DNA of 64,000 nt from Carex sylvatica (Eukaryota; Streptophyta; Magnoliopsida; Poales; Cyperaceae). Shown here piece by piece: positions 34,448 through 46,188 of the stretch. Position numbers and translations under genes: made by a program. The stretch spans positions 124,001 through 188,000 of the forward strand of contig CAXKVR010000140.1 in assembly GCA_964058845.1 (NCBI GenBank), written 5' to 3'. The notes beneath the pieces are model-generated. The model ran no database searches. It was not told where the DNA came from and was given only the letters and a program-made list of their open reading frames with translations. Position 1 is the stretch's first letter, and every line of letters begins with the position of its first letter.

Positions 34448-37400
34448 TTATCTGCCCCTTCCACCACGTCTCAAAAAACCAATGATGCGACTAGTTCTAC
34501 TGGTACCAACTGCAGGTGCGGCATTACTTGTAGAGGCTTGGCAACTAGATGATTGGCTCGGAGGAGGGGGATGTTCTGTTCTACCAGTTGCTTCAGCAAC
34601 AACTCTAGCATTTTCTCTTTCGTTGTGCTCGTTTATGGCATCTGAACATAGGAACACAATTCAATTAGTAATATAATAAGATCATAAATGAATTTCGTAC
34701 AATGCTACATACCTGCCGTGCGCCTGTCAGAAACAGAACGGCGAGCCCGATTTCCCGACGGTCGCCTACCACCCATCTCGTCCATGGTCATTACAACACG
34801 CTTGTGTCTCCTCCTCCCCTTTCTTATCCATCCTTCTGAAGGAAGTATTCTATCACCGACATATGCAGGCCACTCATGCTGATCGGGATAAGAATGGAAA
34901 GATCCACCCCAAGTGGAAGCAAGGTAATCGGTACGATACATGTCAGCAACATAGTGATCCTCACAGTAGTTCCTCACTCGGCATACAGCCATCACGTGAC
35001 TACAGGGTATGTGACTTAGTTGGGGTCCTTGGCATGTACAGGTTACCGCCCTGGCATCTCCAAATTTAACCACGTACTTGCAAGCCCTCTTCACAAACTC
35101 CATAGTGCCATCTGGTTTGCGACTGGTAGGAGCATATTCATTTGGATTTTGCACTTCGAATTCAGTACCATCATTACCCATCGGGATTACGGTCATAGTT
35201 GCACCTTTCTCCCTGTGTTGTCTTAGTTTTTCCTCCACCCTTGTTGAAAATGACTGATTAATCCTTATTAATTCTGCGGCCTTAGCACGCCGTTCCTGAA
35301 ACCAGGCATTTAACTTGTAGAATGTATCCTCTACAACTGCAGCCACGGGCAACATCCGACTCTGCTTGAATACTGCATTCAGCGACTCCGACCCGTTGGT
35401 GGTCATAATTCCCCAACGCCAACCTCCATCACGGGATTGATATATTTTCTCGTATGCTGGATCTTCGTTTACATCTCTGGGATTATTTTTGCCCACCTTC
35501 ATTAAGTAGAGATTTGCCTTTGGCATGTACTAAAAAAATAAGAAAATAAAATAATATAAGTAAATAATTGTACTAAAAAAACAGTCTTCGGAAAATAAAA
35601 TAATATATGTAAACAATTGAAATATATATACCTTTGCAAAATTTCTAGTCATCTCTACCACCCTTCTCGGTTTTTTCTTTCTGCAATTTTGTCTAAATGT
35701 TTCTAGAACCCACTTGTCATTTCCGGTTGCCTTGGAAAGGTTCTCCGCAACGTGTTGCATACACAACCTGTGCACACACTGCCCAGTACGCGTTGACCAA
35801 CCGTAATCTTCACGATCAAAAACATATTTTATTCCTTTGTGTTGGTCTGATATCACACAGAAAAATTTTTCTTTCCCAATCACCCGTCTTCTTAAAAACT
35901 GCATAAAGAATCCCCTGTTCTCACCATCCTCTTTCTGAACAATTGCAAAGGCCAAAGGTAACAACTGATTCTCAGCATCATATGCACATGCTATCAGTAG
36001 CCTCCCCTCATAACGGCCGGACATGAAGCATGCATCAATGCTGATAACGGGTCTGATGTATGGCACAGCTTGGATACAAGCCCCAAAAGCCCATGCTATG
36101 CCCTTGAATTGCTGAGCTCCCTCTATTAGTACTCCATCCTTATCAAAAAAAGGGCCATGCCATAGTTCATATACGGTCCCGATGTTTGTACTTGCCATGG
36201 CCTGGAGCAATGGTGCCAGATAGCCGTATGAATCCTTCCAACTACCGAATATTCTGCAAACCGCAAGTTCACGACCTCTCCACAGCCTGTTGTATTTTGG
36301 GATTACATATTTGTATTTGTGTCTGACGGTTCTAGCCACCGCCTTGATGCTCATCGATGGATCCAACTTAATGTCCTCCTCAATTGCATCGGCAATTAGT
36401 GATGCCGTCAGCTGTGCATGGTCTGTCCTTGTGGATGCAGACTTACATGTGTGAGGTGGTTCACACTTCCTAATCATCCATGCTTCCCCTGAACCCGCAG
36501 GGGTTGCATAAAGGCGGAACTCGCACCGCGGGTGAGTTTTACATAGCACAACTAACCGTGTTCGCTCTCTTTTATTTATTTTATATTCCCAGTTGCCGTG
36601 TACATGGGTCTCATTGATTTTCTTTACAAGTTCGTCTATGTTTGTATAAAGTTGCCCTGCAGCAAGTTCCTGATTGTATTTAACACGAGGACCAAAGAAA
36701 CTAATGTCTGCCTCTTCGAAAGCTGTAGTATCGTTGAATGTGGTGACCGGATGCTTATTTCCCCGACCTCTAATCGGGAATTTTTCTGCCCTGGATAAAC
36801 CTAGTACATTTGCATCACCATCTGATAAGTCATCAGATTCCCAAACCCCTTGGTATTCATCCCCCGTTTCCATTTCCCTTTCTGGTATGGCATCAATAGC
36901 ATCAACATCAATATCAATATCAGTTCGATTAACGGGTACCGGTCCTGACTCTGGCATAGTTGGAAATCTAGGGATTATGGGTGTCTGTCTGGGTGGTGGT
37001 GGTAACTCTTCAGTATTTTCAGGGGAGTTGTGGTACCCCTGGTTGTCACAAGGGGAGTGCTGGTGGTAAACCTGGTTGTCATAAGGGGAGTGCTGGTGGT
37101 ACCCCTGGTTGTCATAAGGGGAGTGATGCTGGTACCCCTGGTTGTCATATGGGGAGTGATGCTGGTACCCCTGGCTGTCATATGGGGAGTGATGCTGGTA
37201 CCCCTGGCTGTCATATGGGGAGTGCTGCTGGTACCACTGGCTGTCATATGGGGAGTGCTGCTGGTACCCCTGGCTGTCATATGGGGAGTGCTGCTGGTAC
37301 CCCTGATTGTCATAACCTGAATTTTCATAACCTGAAGGTCCAGCCCTAGTAGTACTTGAAGGTCCAGCCCTAGCCCGGAGAACCCTCTTCGAATATATGT

Positions 37401-37701
37401 CCATTACCTGGACCCCACTGGCCGCAAATTGAGTGTACACAACTCTCCACAAATTCGCATCTGTTATTGGAAACCTCACAAAGTAAGGTCTACCCCCCAC
37501 CCCACGTGAGTTGTCAATCCGTGTAGCCAATTCTATTTCATACCTGTTGGGGTTTACAGCAGTCTTTTCGTATATTAGCTCTTTAAGTGCCTGAAATGTG
37601 GTATTTTCATTAACCTCGAAGCCAAATGCAGCATCTTTCGTGTACTGCACGCCATCTTCACTCTTTTGTAACTTGCCGCCCACATACAATGCAACTAACA
37701 T
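34448..37701 (-). CDS. MURA-type (MuDR) transposase, 3 coding exons
   Basis: Exons 37701-35632, 35529-34713 and 34641-34448 join at GT-AG sites to give 1026 aa with no stops. Order: N-terminal PB1-like region (1-110); a Tyr/Gln/His/Pro repeat of 11-residue units such as YDSQGYQQHSP (~130-225); an acidic linker; a MuDR DNA-binding domain (~335-420, with CEFRLYATP); and a MULE transposase core (~550-650) with SIDACFMSGRYEGRLL, a second aspartate in VISDQHKGI, and CVHRLCMQHV. Exon 2 supplies the WRWGIMTTNGSESLN stretch and a SWIM zinc finger (CTCQ...IPCSH). A basic tail RRGGRGR ends exon 3. The protein would bind the terminal repeats and cut and join DNA in the nucleus. A leader intron is predicted (donor at 38200, acceptor at 37717), with the first exon at the right terminal repeat. 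Nothing essential appears missing, although the catalytic glutamate was not assigned with certainty. Confidence 0.95.
37030..37325 (-). repeat. 33-bp coding minisatellite in the transposase gene
   Basis: About nine to ten in-frame 33-bp units encode the YD(S/N)QGYQ(Q/H)HSP peptide. On the plus strand the unit reads TGGTACCCCTGGNTGTCATA. Frame-neutral unit length keeps the gene open while copy number varies. Confidence 0.92.
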
Positions 37702-38039
37702 CTTTTTCTTAACAAACTACATTTAAAAAATAACTTTATAAGTATTACAGTAATTGTACATCAATAATAGATATAGATATCTGAGATTCGCTTCAATCAA
37801 TTTTTGAGTTTCATTTTAAAAAAAAATTGAATAAATTGAAAAAGAAGAACATAAATATAGAACTCAATCAATGTATAGAACTTTAGGTTGTTGAAAATTA
37901 ATAATTAATTAATAAAATTATTTCTGACTAAATGAAATTAAAAACAATTAAGAAATGGAAAAAAATTAGTTGGTTTTCATTGAGAAATATGGTATTATAA
38001 CGGGTACAGTAATCTAATTAGAAAAAATAAAAAAAATAT

Positions 38040-38175
38040 TGCTACAGTAATTACATAGAACAGTAATTGCTACAGTACTTACATAGAACAGTAATTGATA
38101 CGGTAATTGCTACAGTAATTACATAGAACAGTAATTGCGACAGTTAAGTTACATATAATAGAACAGTAATTGCTA
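38040..38175. repeat. Short repeats in the transposase leader intron
   Basis: TACAGTAATTACATAGAACA and GTAATTGCTACAGT words recur four to five times between the predicted donor (38200) and acceptor (37717). Confidence 0.7.
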
Positions 38176-38313
38176 TAATAAAAATAAAAATAAAACATAC
38201 CTTCTGCTACAGTAAAATCGCTTAAAAATCGCCTCTCTCAAACAGTAAAATCGCTCTCAAACAGTAAAATTTCTCTCTGACTTCGTTTACAAATAATGGA
38301 GCCAGGAGAGGCT

Positions 38314-38542
38314 TTTAAATGCTGCATAGTGGACCGCCCGACCCTGGGGCGGTTTGCTCACCATTGGACCGCCCGCAGTGGGGGCGGTTTGCTCTCCATG
38401 TGGCCCGCCCGAGGCCCAGGCGGGTGGGTTGTTTTTTGGGCCGCCCCGGGCCCGGGCGGTTGGGTTATTTTTAAAAAAAAAAATTGGTTAAGGTTATTTT
38501 TAAAATTTAGTTTTGTTTTTTGGGTATTAATAAAAATGGCCG
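38314..38542 (-). repeat. MULE right terminal inverted repeat
   Basis: Reverse complement of 28330-28558, identical as read. On the minus strand its inner edge GCATTTAAA is followed by the predicted transposase leader exon, which ends at GTAGCAGAAG before GTATGTTT. Confidence 0.92.
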
Positions 38543-38551
38543 GAAATAGTG

Positions 38552-38621
38552 GGACAATGAACATGAGAATTAATATTGGGGATTATAGATTGAGCATCCA
38601 TATAAATACTATTTTATAACA
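38552..38621 (-). repeat. Outer part of the MULE-interrupted LTR-like sequence
   Basis: Minus strand starts TGTTATAAAATAGTAT at 38621 and runs to the MULE target duplication. See the partner piece at 27060-28329. Confidence 0.45.
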
Positions 38622-39279
38622 CCTGTTATTTTATTTTTTTTCTAAAGAATGGATCATATTCTTTTACAAAGGGATGTGAATTTTAATATAAAGCATTAAA
38701 TTATTTTCTAAGGTTCAACGGTTCAAAAATGACTCGATTTTGAAAAGAACAGTGACTATGCTTTTAAAGTAAAACTTAATACTTTAATGGTTTATTAAAT
38801 TATTTTATTGTAATTTAATTTTGCGAAAAAAGTTCGAGTTTCTAATCTGATTCAACCAATTCCTAACGATTTGCTCATTTTCGCTTTTCGATGAAAACTA
38901 ATAATATTTCAATAAAACAATGTATCATAAAGAAATTAAACAACGTACAAAGGTGCATCATAGAAAGTGTCTCTTAATATTGTCAGAAATTAAGCACTTC
39001 TTTTTCTTTTTTTTTAAGAAAGAGCAAATTAGCACTTCTTATTTCTCCCCAAATTATCTTATCAAATACCAACGATTGTCATTGGATTCAATGGACGAAA
39101 ATTTCTCACAAAGTCATGCCTAATGAAAGCAGTACTCATTTATCAGAGAAAAGATTGCTTCTGGTATTTTTCATTTAAGAACGAAGAGAATTAAACATGA
39201 TCATGGTTCATCAAATAAACATAAAATGGACTGATATTTCTTTTTCAAACAACCATCAATGCATGTTAATTGGCTATAA
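38622..39279. other. AT-rich spacer, no gene seen
   Basis: Spacer between the LTR-like end and the first HIPP gene, which is read leftward and ends at 39280. No repeat or ORF worth listing. Confidence 0.5.
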
Positions 39280-40065
39280 CTACATGATCACACATGCATG
39301 AACATTATCTTCGTTAAATATCCATGCTGCTTCATCATCAACGATGACTGAATAAGTGGGATCAGGGTAGTAACCGTGCATCGTGGGGTTGTATCCATGC
39401 ACGTAGTAATTGTGTGTAGATGTATACGTATTGTCTTCTAAATATTGTATCGCAAAAGGATAAAATTCTCCATCATACGGTGAAGGCCAGTACTCAGCTT
39501 TTCTACCAGTTCGCCTAACCGCTTTCAACACCTCCTTGCGACCCACGTAACCGGTAACTGTCACCTTTTGCTTGTCCTTGTCAATTTCCACGTTATCCAC
39601 CCCTATGTAAAATATGGCGTATATATATCTGCTGTTACTTTCTAAGATAAGGCAGCCTTAGTTAGGTAAAGGCAAGCAAACAAAACAGATAGAAGAAATG
39701 ATAATTGAACGGATTAATTCTTTAATTAATCCATCATTTAATTGTTGTCATTGCTCATCAAAGTTAATACAAAAATATGAATTTGATGTGATTTGTGATC
39801 TTGATGATGATCGAGTTACTGATAATATGAAATTAACAAATTATTGATTGTTTATGTACAGGAATATCGGTAGAAAAATCATACCATGGAGCTTAGCAAT
39901 TGCTTTTCGTATTCTCTTCAGGCATCCGTCGCAGTCCATGTGAACATTTAGCTCAACAATCTCAACATATATAAATATAGGAGAGGAAAATATTATGTTA
40001 GTTAAGATCTTTTTTCATTCTTTCATCTTAATTTCATGTTTGTCTTAGAGATAACTTACGGACAT
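39280..40065 (-). CDS. Heavy-metal-associated isoprenylated plant protein (HIPP), 3 exons
   Basis: Exons 40065-40060 (only ATGTCC), 39960-39885 and 39602-39280 give 134 aa; all introns are GT-AG. The tiny first exon was chosen because it yields the family's usual MSIVE start in frame. The HMA domain carries MDCDGC (M10, C12, C15), the canonical MxCxxC metal-binding motif, then VDNVEIDKDKQKVTVTGYV and RRTGRKAEYWPSPY. The C-terminus CVIM is a CaaX farnesylation signal. HIPPs bind metals such as Cd, Cu or Zn and attach to membranes; individual roles vary. First of three HMA genes within 7 kb. The six-base first exon is the least certain part. Confidence 0.88.
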
Positions 40066-40665
40066 AGCATCAGAAATGGAACCCTTCTGCTCCCAGAAAC
40101 GAAACATAATTCTATTAATTGCAAGTATATAGTAAGGAACCCCAAAGCTACAGAGGCTTTAATATATAGGTGAGGAAAAGGAAGGAATCGGATGAGAATT
40201 TAAGAAAAAGTGAGATACTCAGATGCAATTTGTTTGCTTTATGTCCCATTGGTAAAAAAGCAAGACAAGATCATGCAATTTGTTTGATTAGTAACAAAAC
40301 AAGCTGATCCATGTTATGTTTTAACTTTACATGACATGCTTCTTGTAGAACTATTGATGATTACCTAATAATGTATAAGATTTATGATAATTTAAGTTGG
40401 AAATAATTACCGTAATTTGAACTGAGAATAAAATTTTGATTCATTCCACTTCCAACGGTAAAGAGAGCACATCAATCAAGTGGAGCCCATTTGTGCCGAT
40501 TGATCTTCAAATATTGCCACCCAAACCCAAACGAATAAGTATCACTTTGGTTGATCAATTTGGAATGGGACCACAATCAGGTGCACAACTATTGTCGCCC
40601 AATAAAGCCCATAATAACAGAAATTGTGGTCCGAATAGGTGGACTTTCTTGGCCCATAATATCAG

Positions 40666-41126
40666 GGTATATTTGAATGGGAGCTAGAATAGTTAAAATA
40701 GTGAGATTTGAGATTAGTATATTAAAATAGAGAAATAATAGTGATTTTCATATTAGTGTAAAAATAATACTATTTGGATTAGTAAAAATGTTGTTTGGAT
40801 TATACATTTGAAATAGTTAATAGCTGTAATTGAGAAAAATAATAATATTAACAATGTGCTAATTAAGAGAAAAGATAGGCAAGTGAGATCTTAGACGAAT
40901 TGTCATGTTATGGAGATGACAAAAGTGATGTCAACTTGTCATTTTGGGACTGTGTTGGTGAAAATATGAAAAAGAAATATATTTTTCTCTCTCTTCATAC
41001 TTTTAAATAGTAACTATTCTAACATTTACAAGAAATAAATAATAACAGATATTATAATTATTAATATTTTTTAGATGCACATTACTATTTCGAATAGTTT
41101 CTATTCTTGACACATTCAAACATGCC
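40666..41126. mobile_element. Probable MITE with ~40-bp imperfect inverted ends
   Basis: The left end GGTATATTTGAATG...AGAATAG matches the reverse complement of the right end (GGCATGTTTGAATG...AGAATAG). The interior is AT-rich and non-coding. No target duplication was found. Confidence 0.5.
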
Positions 41127-43378
41127 AATTGAAGTTAGCCTGTGGATTGAATTGCAAGAAGCTGTTGGCAAATTGGCAAATCCATTATATTCTTCGCTAT
41201 ATTTCTCACTGTCCAAGTGACAGGGTTTCCGTGGATTTCTATGTTTATTTTCATGTAACTAGCGGGTTGCAGCTGGTTTAATTAAGGTACAATGCTCCTG
41301 CGAAGGTACATCTATTTTTTTTGGAAACAGTCCCAAACTCCGATGTTAATTTGGTTAGATTCTGTATTTCTCCGTAGGAATTGCCATATGGCATATTAAT
41401 TATACAACGGTATTAAAATAACCCTGTAATTGGTCTAGACGGCCCACTGCAAGATCGATAATCATCAAAATGTCACAAGAAATATGAGGAGAGCCACGTG
41501 GTGGGTTCCAACAAATTATCAATAATTAAGCACACATTAATTTTTATCTGTATTTTTCTAGATATCAAGCTGGTATACTAAAAAATATGAATGAACTAAA
41601 ATTACAGATCAAATAAAAGCATAGCTTAAACTGTTAAAACGTGAATTACTGAAGTAAAATTTAATTATAAAAATATATTTTACGGAACATAATATAACAT
41701 ACCTTGCATATTTCTCATTACTAAGAAAATGGAAATAATATATAGAGCTCACACATAAACACCTGTACTGGATTTCTAACCAATAAAATTTCTATTGTTG
41801 ATCAGTTAATTAAGAGCTGAGAGAGAAAAAAGAAACGGAGGTTATCTATGGGTGTGGACTAGAGATTGAAGAAATTCATTAATATTTGTTTACATAAAGA
41901 CAGAGATCAAGTCATCAAACTTTTTTATGTATTCATAATAAATCTTTTGAGTTTAATTTCGACATGTTATTTTAATCATTAGATCAAAAGTTAGTTTTGA
42001 ACTTCAATAATAGTTAAAAATATTTATTTTTTAAAAACTAGTTTTTGATTTAATAGCAAATGTATATGTCTACTTATATGAAATGTCATAAGTTCGAAAT
42101 TAAATGAAAAACTTTCATAGATACTTAAATGGAAGTTGGTAGACTATTTCTTCATCTTTCTCTATTAATTTGATTCAATTTTGAATTTTGTTTGAACTTA
42201 ATTCAAGTTCTGATGCTCTTGAGACTGTTTAGTTTCAGTTTTGGACCCTTGTAAAAACTATCTCCACATTTATCAAAACAATAAAAAGGACATTATAGAA
42301 AGGGAAATTTCAATCTTATAGAAGAAGCTGAATTAATAATTCAAATTCTCTGTGTATTTTTTAATGAACAGTAGCTAGTGGGATTTTTTTTGTGACATTG
42401 ATTCAGGTCTGTATGAAATTAAAGAATTTAGGAGCCGAATTTGTTGTGTCTAACCGAATCTATTGATCAAAATATCCATATAATTTATCTATATTGCTAT
42501 AATATTTTTTAATATATCTATAAATAAAAAATTTCTAAATTAAGTCAATTGAAACATTTATAAAATGCCACGTATCAGTCAGAACATGGCATCCTGTCAT
42601 GATTGCAACCCTTTTTGTCTCCGCCGGACTCACTTTACACCTCAAATCACATGGTAGCCAAGCTCTGATCCTGTCAGCTATATCTATAAAGAACCACAAT
42701 TCCAAAACTGATGACACACTTTGCTCCACTTTCCATGCCAAATTATAAAATTCATTAGCCTATGCCCTATAGTGGATGACTAAGCACAAACTAGTGGGGA
42801 AATGCCTCAATTTTTTATTTTTAGAAAACGAAAATCGTTTTTTAGTAAATGAATTGATTTTTTTTTTTCATAAAAAATAACAAGAATTGAATCAAAGTTT
42901 CAGTCCAGACATGTATGAACTGGCTTGACTGAAACTTGGATTCGGTCTTTCTCCTATCACACCACACCATGGACTACACAAGATTTCAAAATTAAGTTGA
43001 TCGGTAGAGCAAATATGTTTGTGTCTCCACAGTCCACATCGGTGAAGATGTTTTTTTTTATAAAAATGAATCAATAGTGCTTGTTTTGTTAAAATACTTA
43101 AAATTAATTTGTTCTATTTAAAAAAAAAATCTTCATGCCATGACTGAAACTTAGTTTGACATTTCATAATTTCGGTGAAAAAATTAATCAATATGTTGTC
43201 TCTGGTAAATCGGTTGTTGATTTCCTAAAAATAAAAAAAATTTGTAACGCCCGCCTCTACAGAACCCATCAACCCACTTCTCATTTTGTGAAAGATCACT
43301 TTATGAAGTCCTATATAAAGGGTGACATACACATTGGTATTAATTGATCAGTTAAGATTCAAAATTAGTGCAATAGCA
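41127..43378. other. AT-rich spacer inside the HMA gene cluster
   Basis: No supported gene. A minus-strand frame at 42535-42741 and another at 42892-43074 show no family features. A TTTCAGTC...GACTGAAA inverted pair lies near 42898-42933. Confidence 0.45.
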
Positions 43379-43865
43379 ATGGCGGATATGCAAATTGTTC
43401 TTGCCGGAAAGAAAATAGAGCCGCAACATGTCGAAATGAACGTGCCTCTCTATTCGTATGGATGCGAGAAGAAGATTAGGAAGGCACTTTCGAGATTAAG
43501 AGGTAATTATTCTATATCTTGTCTATTCTACATAAAAAAAATACACTGAAATTCTTTAATTAATTAAGCTTGATGGGAGAGTATATATATTAATTTGACA
43601 TGTAGGTATACATTCAGTACATGTTGATTATCATGCTCAGAAGGTAACTGTGTGGGGAATATGCAACCGAGATAATGTGCTGGCGGCGATTAGAAGAAAG
43701 CGAAGGGACGCATATTTCTGGGATGAACCGGAGTCTAAAATTGCACCTTCGTCTATGAAATATGATGGGATCGAGCTGGGTAGAAGTTCACGGTTGACAG
43801 CAACTTTAACCGTATATAAATTCAGGAAATCATGGAAGAAGCTGTTTCCTCTGGTATTATACTAG
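43379..43865 (+). CDS. HMA-domain protein with degenerate metal site and no CaaX, 2 exons
   Basis: Exons 43379-43502 and 43606-43865 (GT-AG) give 127 aa. The HMA fold is recognisable: HVEMNVPLYSYGCEKKIRKALSRLRG, then VHVDYHAQKVTVWGICNRDNVL and RRKRRDAYFW. The first cysteine of CxxC is serine (YSYGC, S26/C29). The C-terminus KSWKKLFPLVLY lacks an isoprenylation box. A known subgroup of plant HMA proteins has the same VPLYSYGCE motif, so the loss is likely ancestral rather than a fresh mutation. Classical two-cysteine metal binding is not expected. It lies between two canonical HIPP genes on the opposite strand. Confidence 0.85.
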
Positions 43866-44508
43866 GCTCTGAAGAGATAATTCTGCATGTTCTGTAAATA
43901 GTGCTGAAATAAGCATGTCAATTTTCTTTAGTTATGTTTGAACTGATTTTGTTTTGCCTTTGTTATCAGTCAACAAGTTATTTTCATGCAGCTAGGTTGA
44001 ATCCTAGGCATGTTTCAGAATTATTATTATATTAAACTGGCAAATTGGGCATTCATATGCTCTCCTCTTAAGCAAATTAAATGTTAATTACTAATATAAG
44101 ATTCAAACATAGCAATGTTGAATTTGATCTCTTAGTAAGTTCCTAAGCTAAGCTTAATCAAAGATAAAGACATATGAAGAGGAGTTTGAAAAGACAGTGT
44201 AGTCCTAAATACATAAAACAGGCTTAATTATATACTATTCTACCAACATAGAATTCCCATCCGTTGCCATTTCCATAGCACCCGATGACACGGGGTGCCA
44301 TTTCGTCGCTGACAGATGGACCACAAAAACCCACTTAAGAAAAAAAAGAAAAAAAAAAAAAAAAAAAAAACTACTACGTGGGGCTTGTAGGTCCGCAATC
44401 CAATGGAACATTGTATTTTATGGCAGCGGATTGGAACAACTATATATATATATATATATACAGAAATACAACATACCCTTAGATTATACTTTTCTTAAGA
44501 CATCTTTA
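43866..44508. other. Intergenic, with A-run and (TA)n microsatellite
   Basis: A-rich tract at 44340-44370 and (AT)n at 44441-44460. Holds the 3' ends of two convergent HMA genes. Confidence 0.6.
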
Positions 44509-46188
44509 TCACATAACAATACAAGCATTTACATCATCGTCATTGAACATGTTACTGACACGGTCTTCGCCCCTTGGAGGCGCTGATAGTTGGCCATGTT
44601 TGTCTCCATTGTAACCGTGCTTCCAGTAATTGTAAGTCTGCCTAAACGACTCTTCATCCCGGAAATAATCATTTGCACTGGTGAAATACATAGGAAGGTC
44701 CGGGTTAGGCCAGAACTCAGCTCGTTTTCCTTTTCGTCTCACCTCCTTCAAAATTTTCTGCTGGTCCACATAACCTGTAACAGTCACCTTCTCCATTGGC
44801 AAGTCAACTTCTACTGCATCAACACCTATACAATTAAACAATGATTTGTTGGTATGAAATGATTAATTGCATGATATGAATCTAAGGTGCTAGAAAAGAG
44901 GATGTATTGATATAAGCTGAAGTTACCTCTGAGTTTCAGCAGAGCGTTTTTGACAACCCTTTCGCAACCAGTACAACACATCCTAACTTTAAGATCCACT
45001 GTCTGAAAAAGGAGCAAGGCGAGAACAAATATTGTAATATTTATGTTTTATCGAAGCAATAAGACTATTAAGAATAAAGATTTCAAGAACTATCTTTTCA
45101 AAATTTAAACATAAAACATTAGGTAGTCAGGGGGTTTGGGACCCTCTTCTATAGTACATATGATCTGCACAGCATGGTGACAATGAACAGCTTTGAGTTG
45201 TACTGAGAAATGCAGTAAAAACCAAAATATGCCAAGCAACAAAGTGATGTGTCGTTCGATAATTCTCTGAGACATTTTAACAAATACGTTGCAAGCACTC
45301 TAGAATCAATTTACCAAACATATAAAGTGCACTAATGACAGCACCCACAATACATAATTTACTCTATGAGAAACTTGAACACCAGATCAACCAGACCCAA
45401 TTTATCCTAGACTACCTCTCTCAACATCTACCTCCTTCGCCCATGAGTTATTCCGGGCTCTTTGGGCCCATCTTAGGCCCATCTATTTTGGGCTTCAATT
45501 AAAAAGCAGGCTGAAAACATTGGACTAAAAAACTAATTTAATGCATACTATGAAGCAATGTTTATCTAAAGTAGGTTGTATCCAAGGCCAGTGTTTGATC
45601 TAAAACTGGGCCTATTTCAGATCTATTCTGATACTGATATATATGACACTTATTCATCTGAAAGAAAAAGGGTTCGGTTTTCAACAAAGATAACAAGATA
45701 TATACATATAATTAACAACTACTCTGGATGTTGTCGTAGGTGCCGTGCGTTAGTCTAAGCTATTAGATTTAAAAATGGGCAATCTTGTCAGGAGAGCACG
45801 CTGTTCTAGGCGACGAATATCACACTAGCAATAAATTGATCTGTGCGATATCAACTAATTAATTAGAGCAGTTGATGAATCAAAAACTGCTCACATGGAA
45901 GAAGAACTATCTATAGTGCAGTTCAGTTTTGACATTCATATCCAAAAAATATTGTTTATTTGGGCAAGTGAAACAACAATATGATAGAGATTGGGTAAAT
46001 ATATCGACAGAGTTATTTTGACTTCACGCAGTGCAATATTAATAGAGAAATGAAAAAAAATATAACTGGTGCAGTGCACGAGCCAAAGCAGCTCTGTCAG
46101 TATCTTTTCTCAAAAGAGGTTCCAACTTGAAAGTAGTAAAACAAATTACCTGTAAAGAAAGAGCACGGCGTCCCTTACCCTTGCCCAT
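44509..46188 (-). CDS. Heavy-metal-associated isoprenylated plant protein (HIPP), 3 exons
   Basis: Exons 46188-46150, 45002-44927 and 44825-44509 (GT-AG) give 143 aa. The N-terminus MGKGKGRRALSLQ is followed by TVDLKVRMCCTGCERVVKN, with the metal motif M21-x-C23-x-x-C26. Then come VDAVEVDLPMEKVTVTGYVDQQKIL, RRKGKRAEFWPNP, and a Tyr-rich tail with YNYWKHGYN and MFNDDDVNACIVM. CIVM is a CaaX box for prenylation. The first intron is over 1.1 kb. The layout matches the HIPP subgroup with an MGKG-type leader. Likely a membrane-tethered metal-binding or adaptor protein. Confidence 0.92.

Larger units (their letters stand above)
28330..38542. mobile_element. Two-gene Mutator-like element with transposase and plant mobile domain genes (10,213 bp)
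   Basis: Terminal inverted repeats of 229 bp (28330-28558 and 38314-38542) read identical base for base, starting CGGCCATTTTTATTAATACC. GAAATAGTG flanks both ends (28321-28329 and 38543-38551), the 9-bp target duplication expected of Mutator transposition. Two convergent genes with open frames fill the interior: a PMD protein on plus (31098-34101) and a MURA-type transposase on minus (37701-34448), with 346 bp between their stops. Both appear to be transcribed inwards from the terminal repeats, and both have an intron just before the start codon. Identical ends, a perfect target duplication and open genes indicate a recent insertion that may still be competent. Activity itself is not shown by the sequence. 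Confidence 0.95.

Noticed and set aside
34705..35526. Separate 273-aa gene
   Set aside because: It is the second exon of the transposase: a TTTTTTTAG acceptor precedes it, and it carries the missing part of the MULE core and the SWIM finger.
36975..37349. Repetitive ORFs on both strands over 37.0-37.3 kb
   Set aside because: Shadow frames of the 33-bp coding minisatellite in the transposase.
40436..40687. 83-aa plus-strand ORF
   Set aside because: No recognisable domain and it runs into a probable MITE; likely chance.
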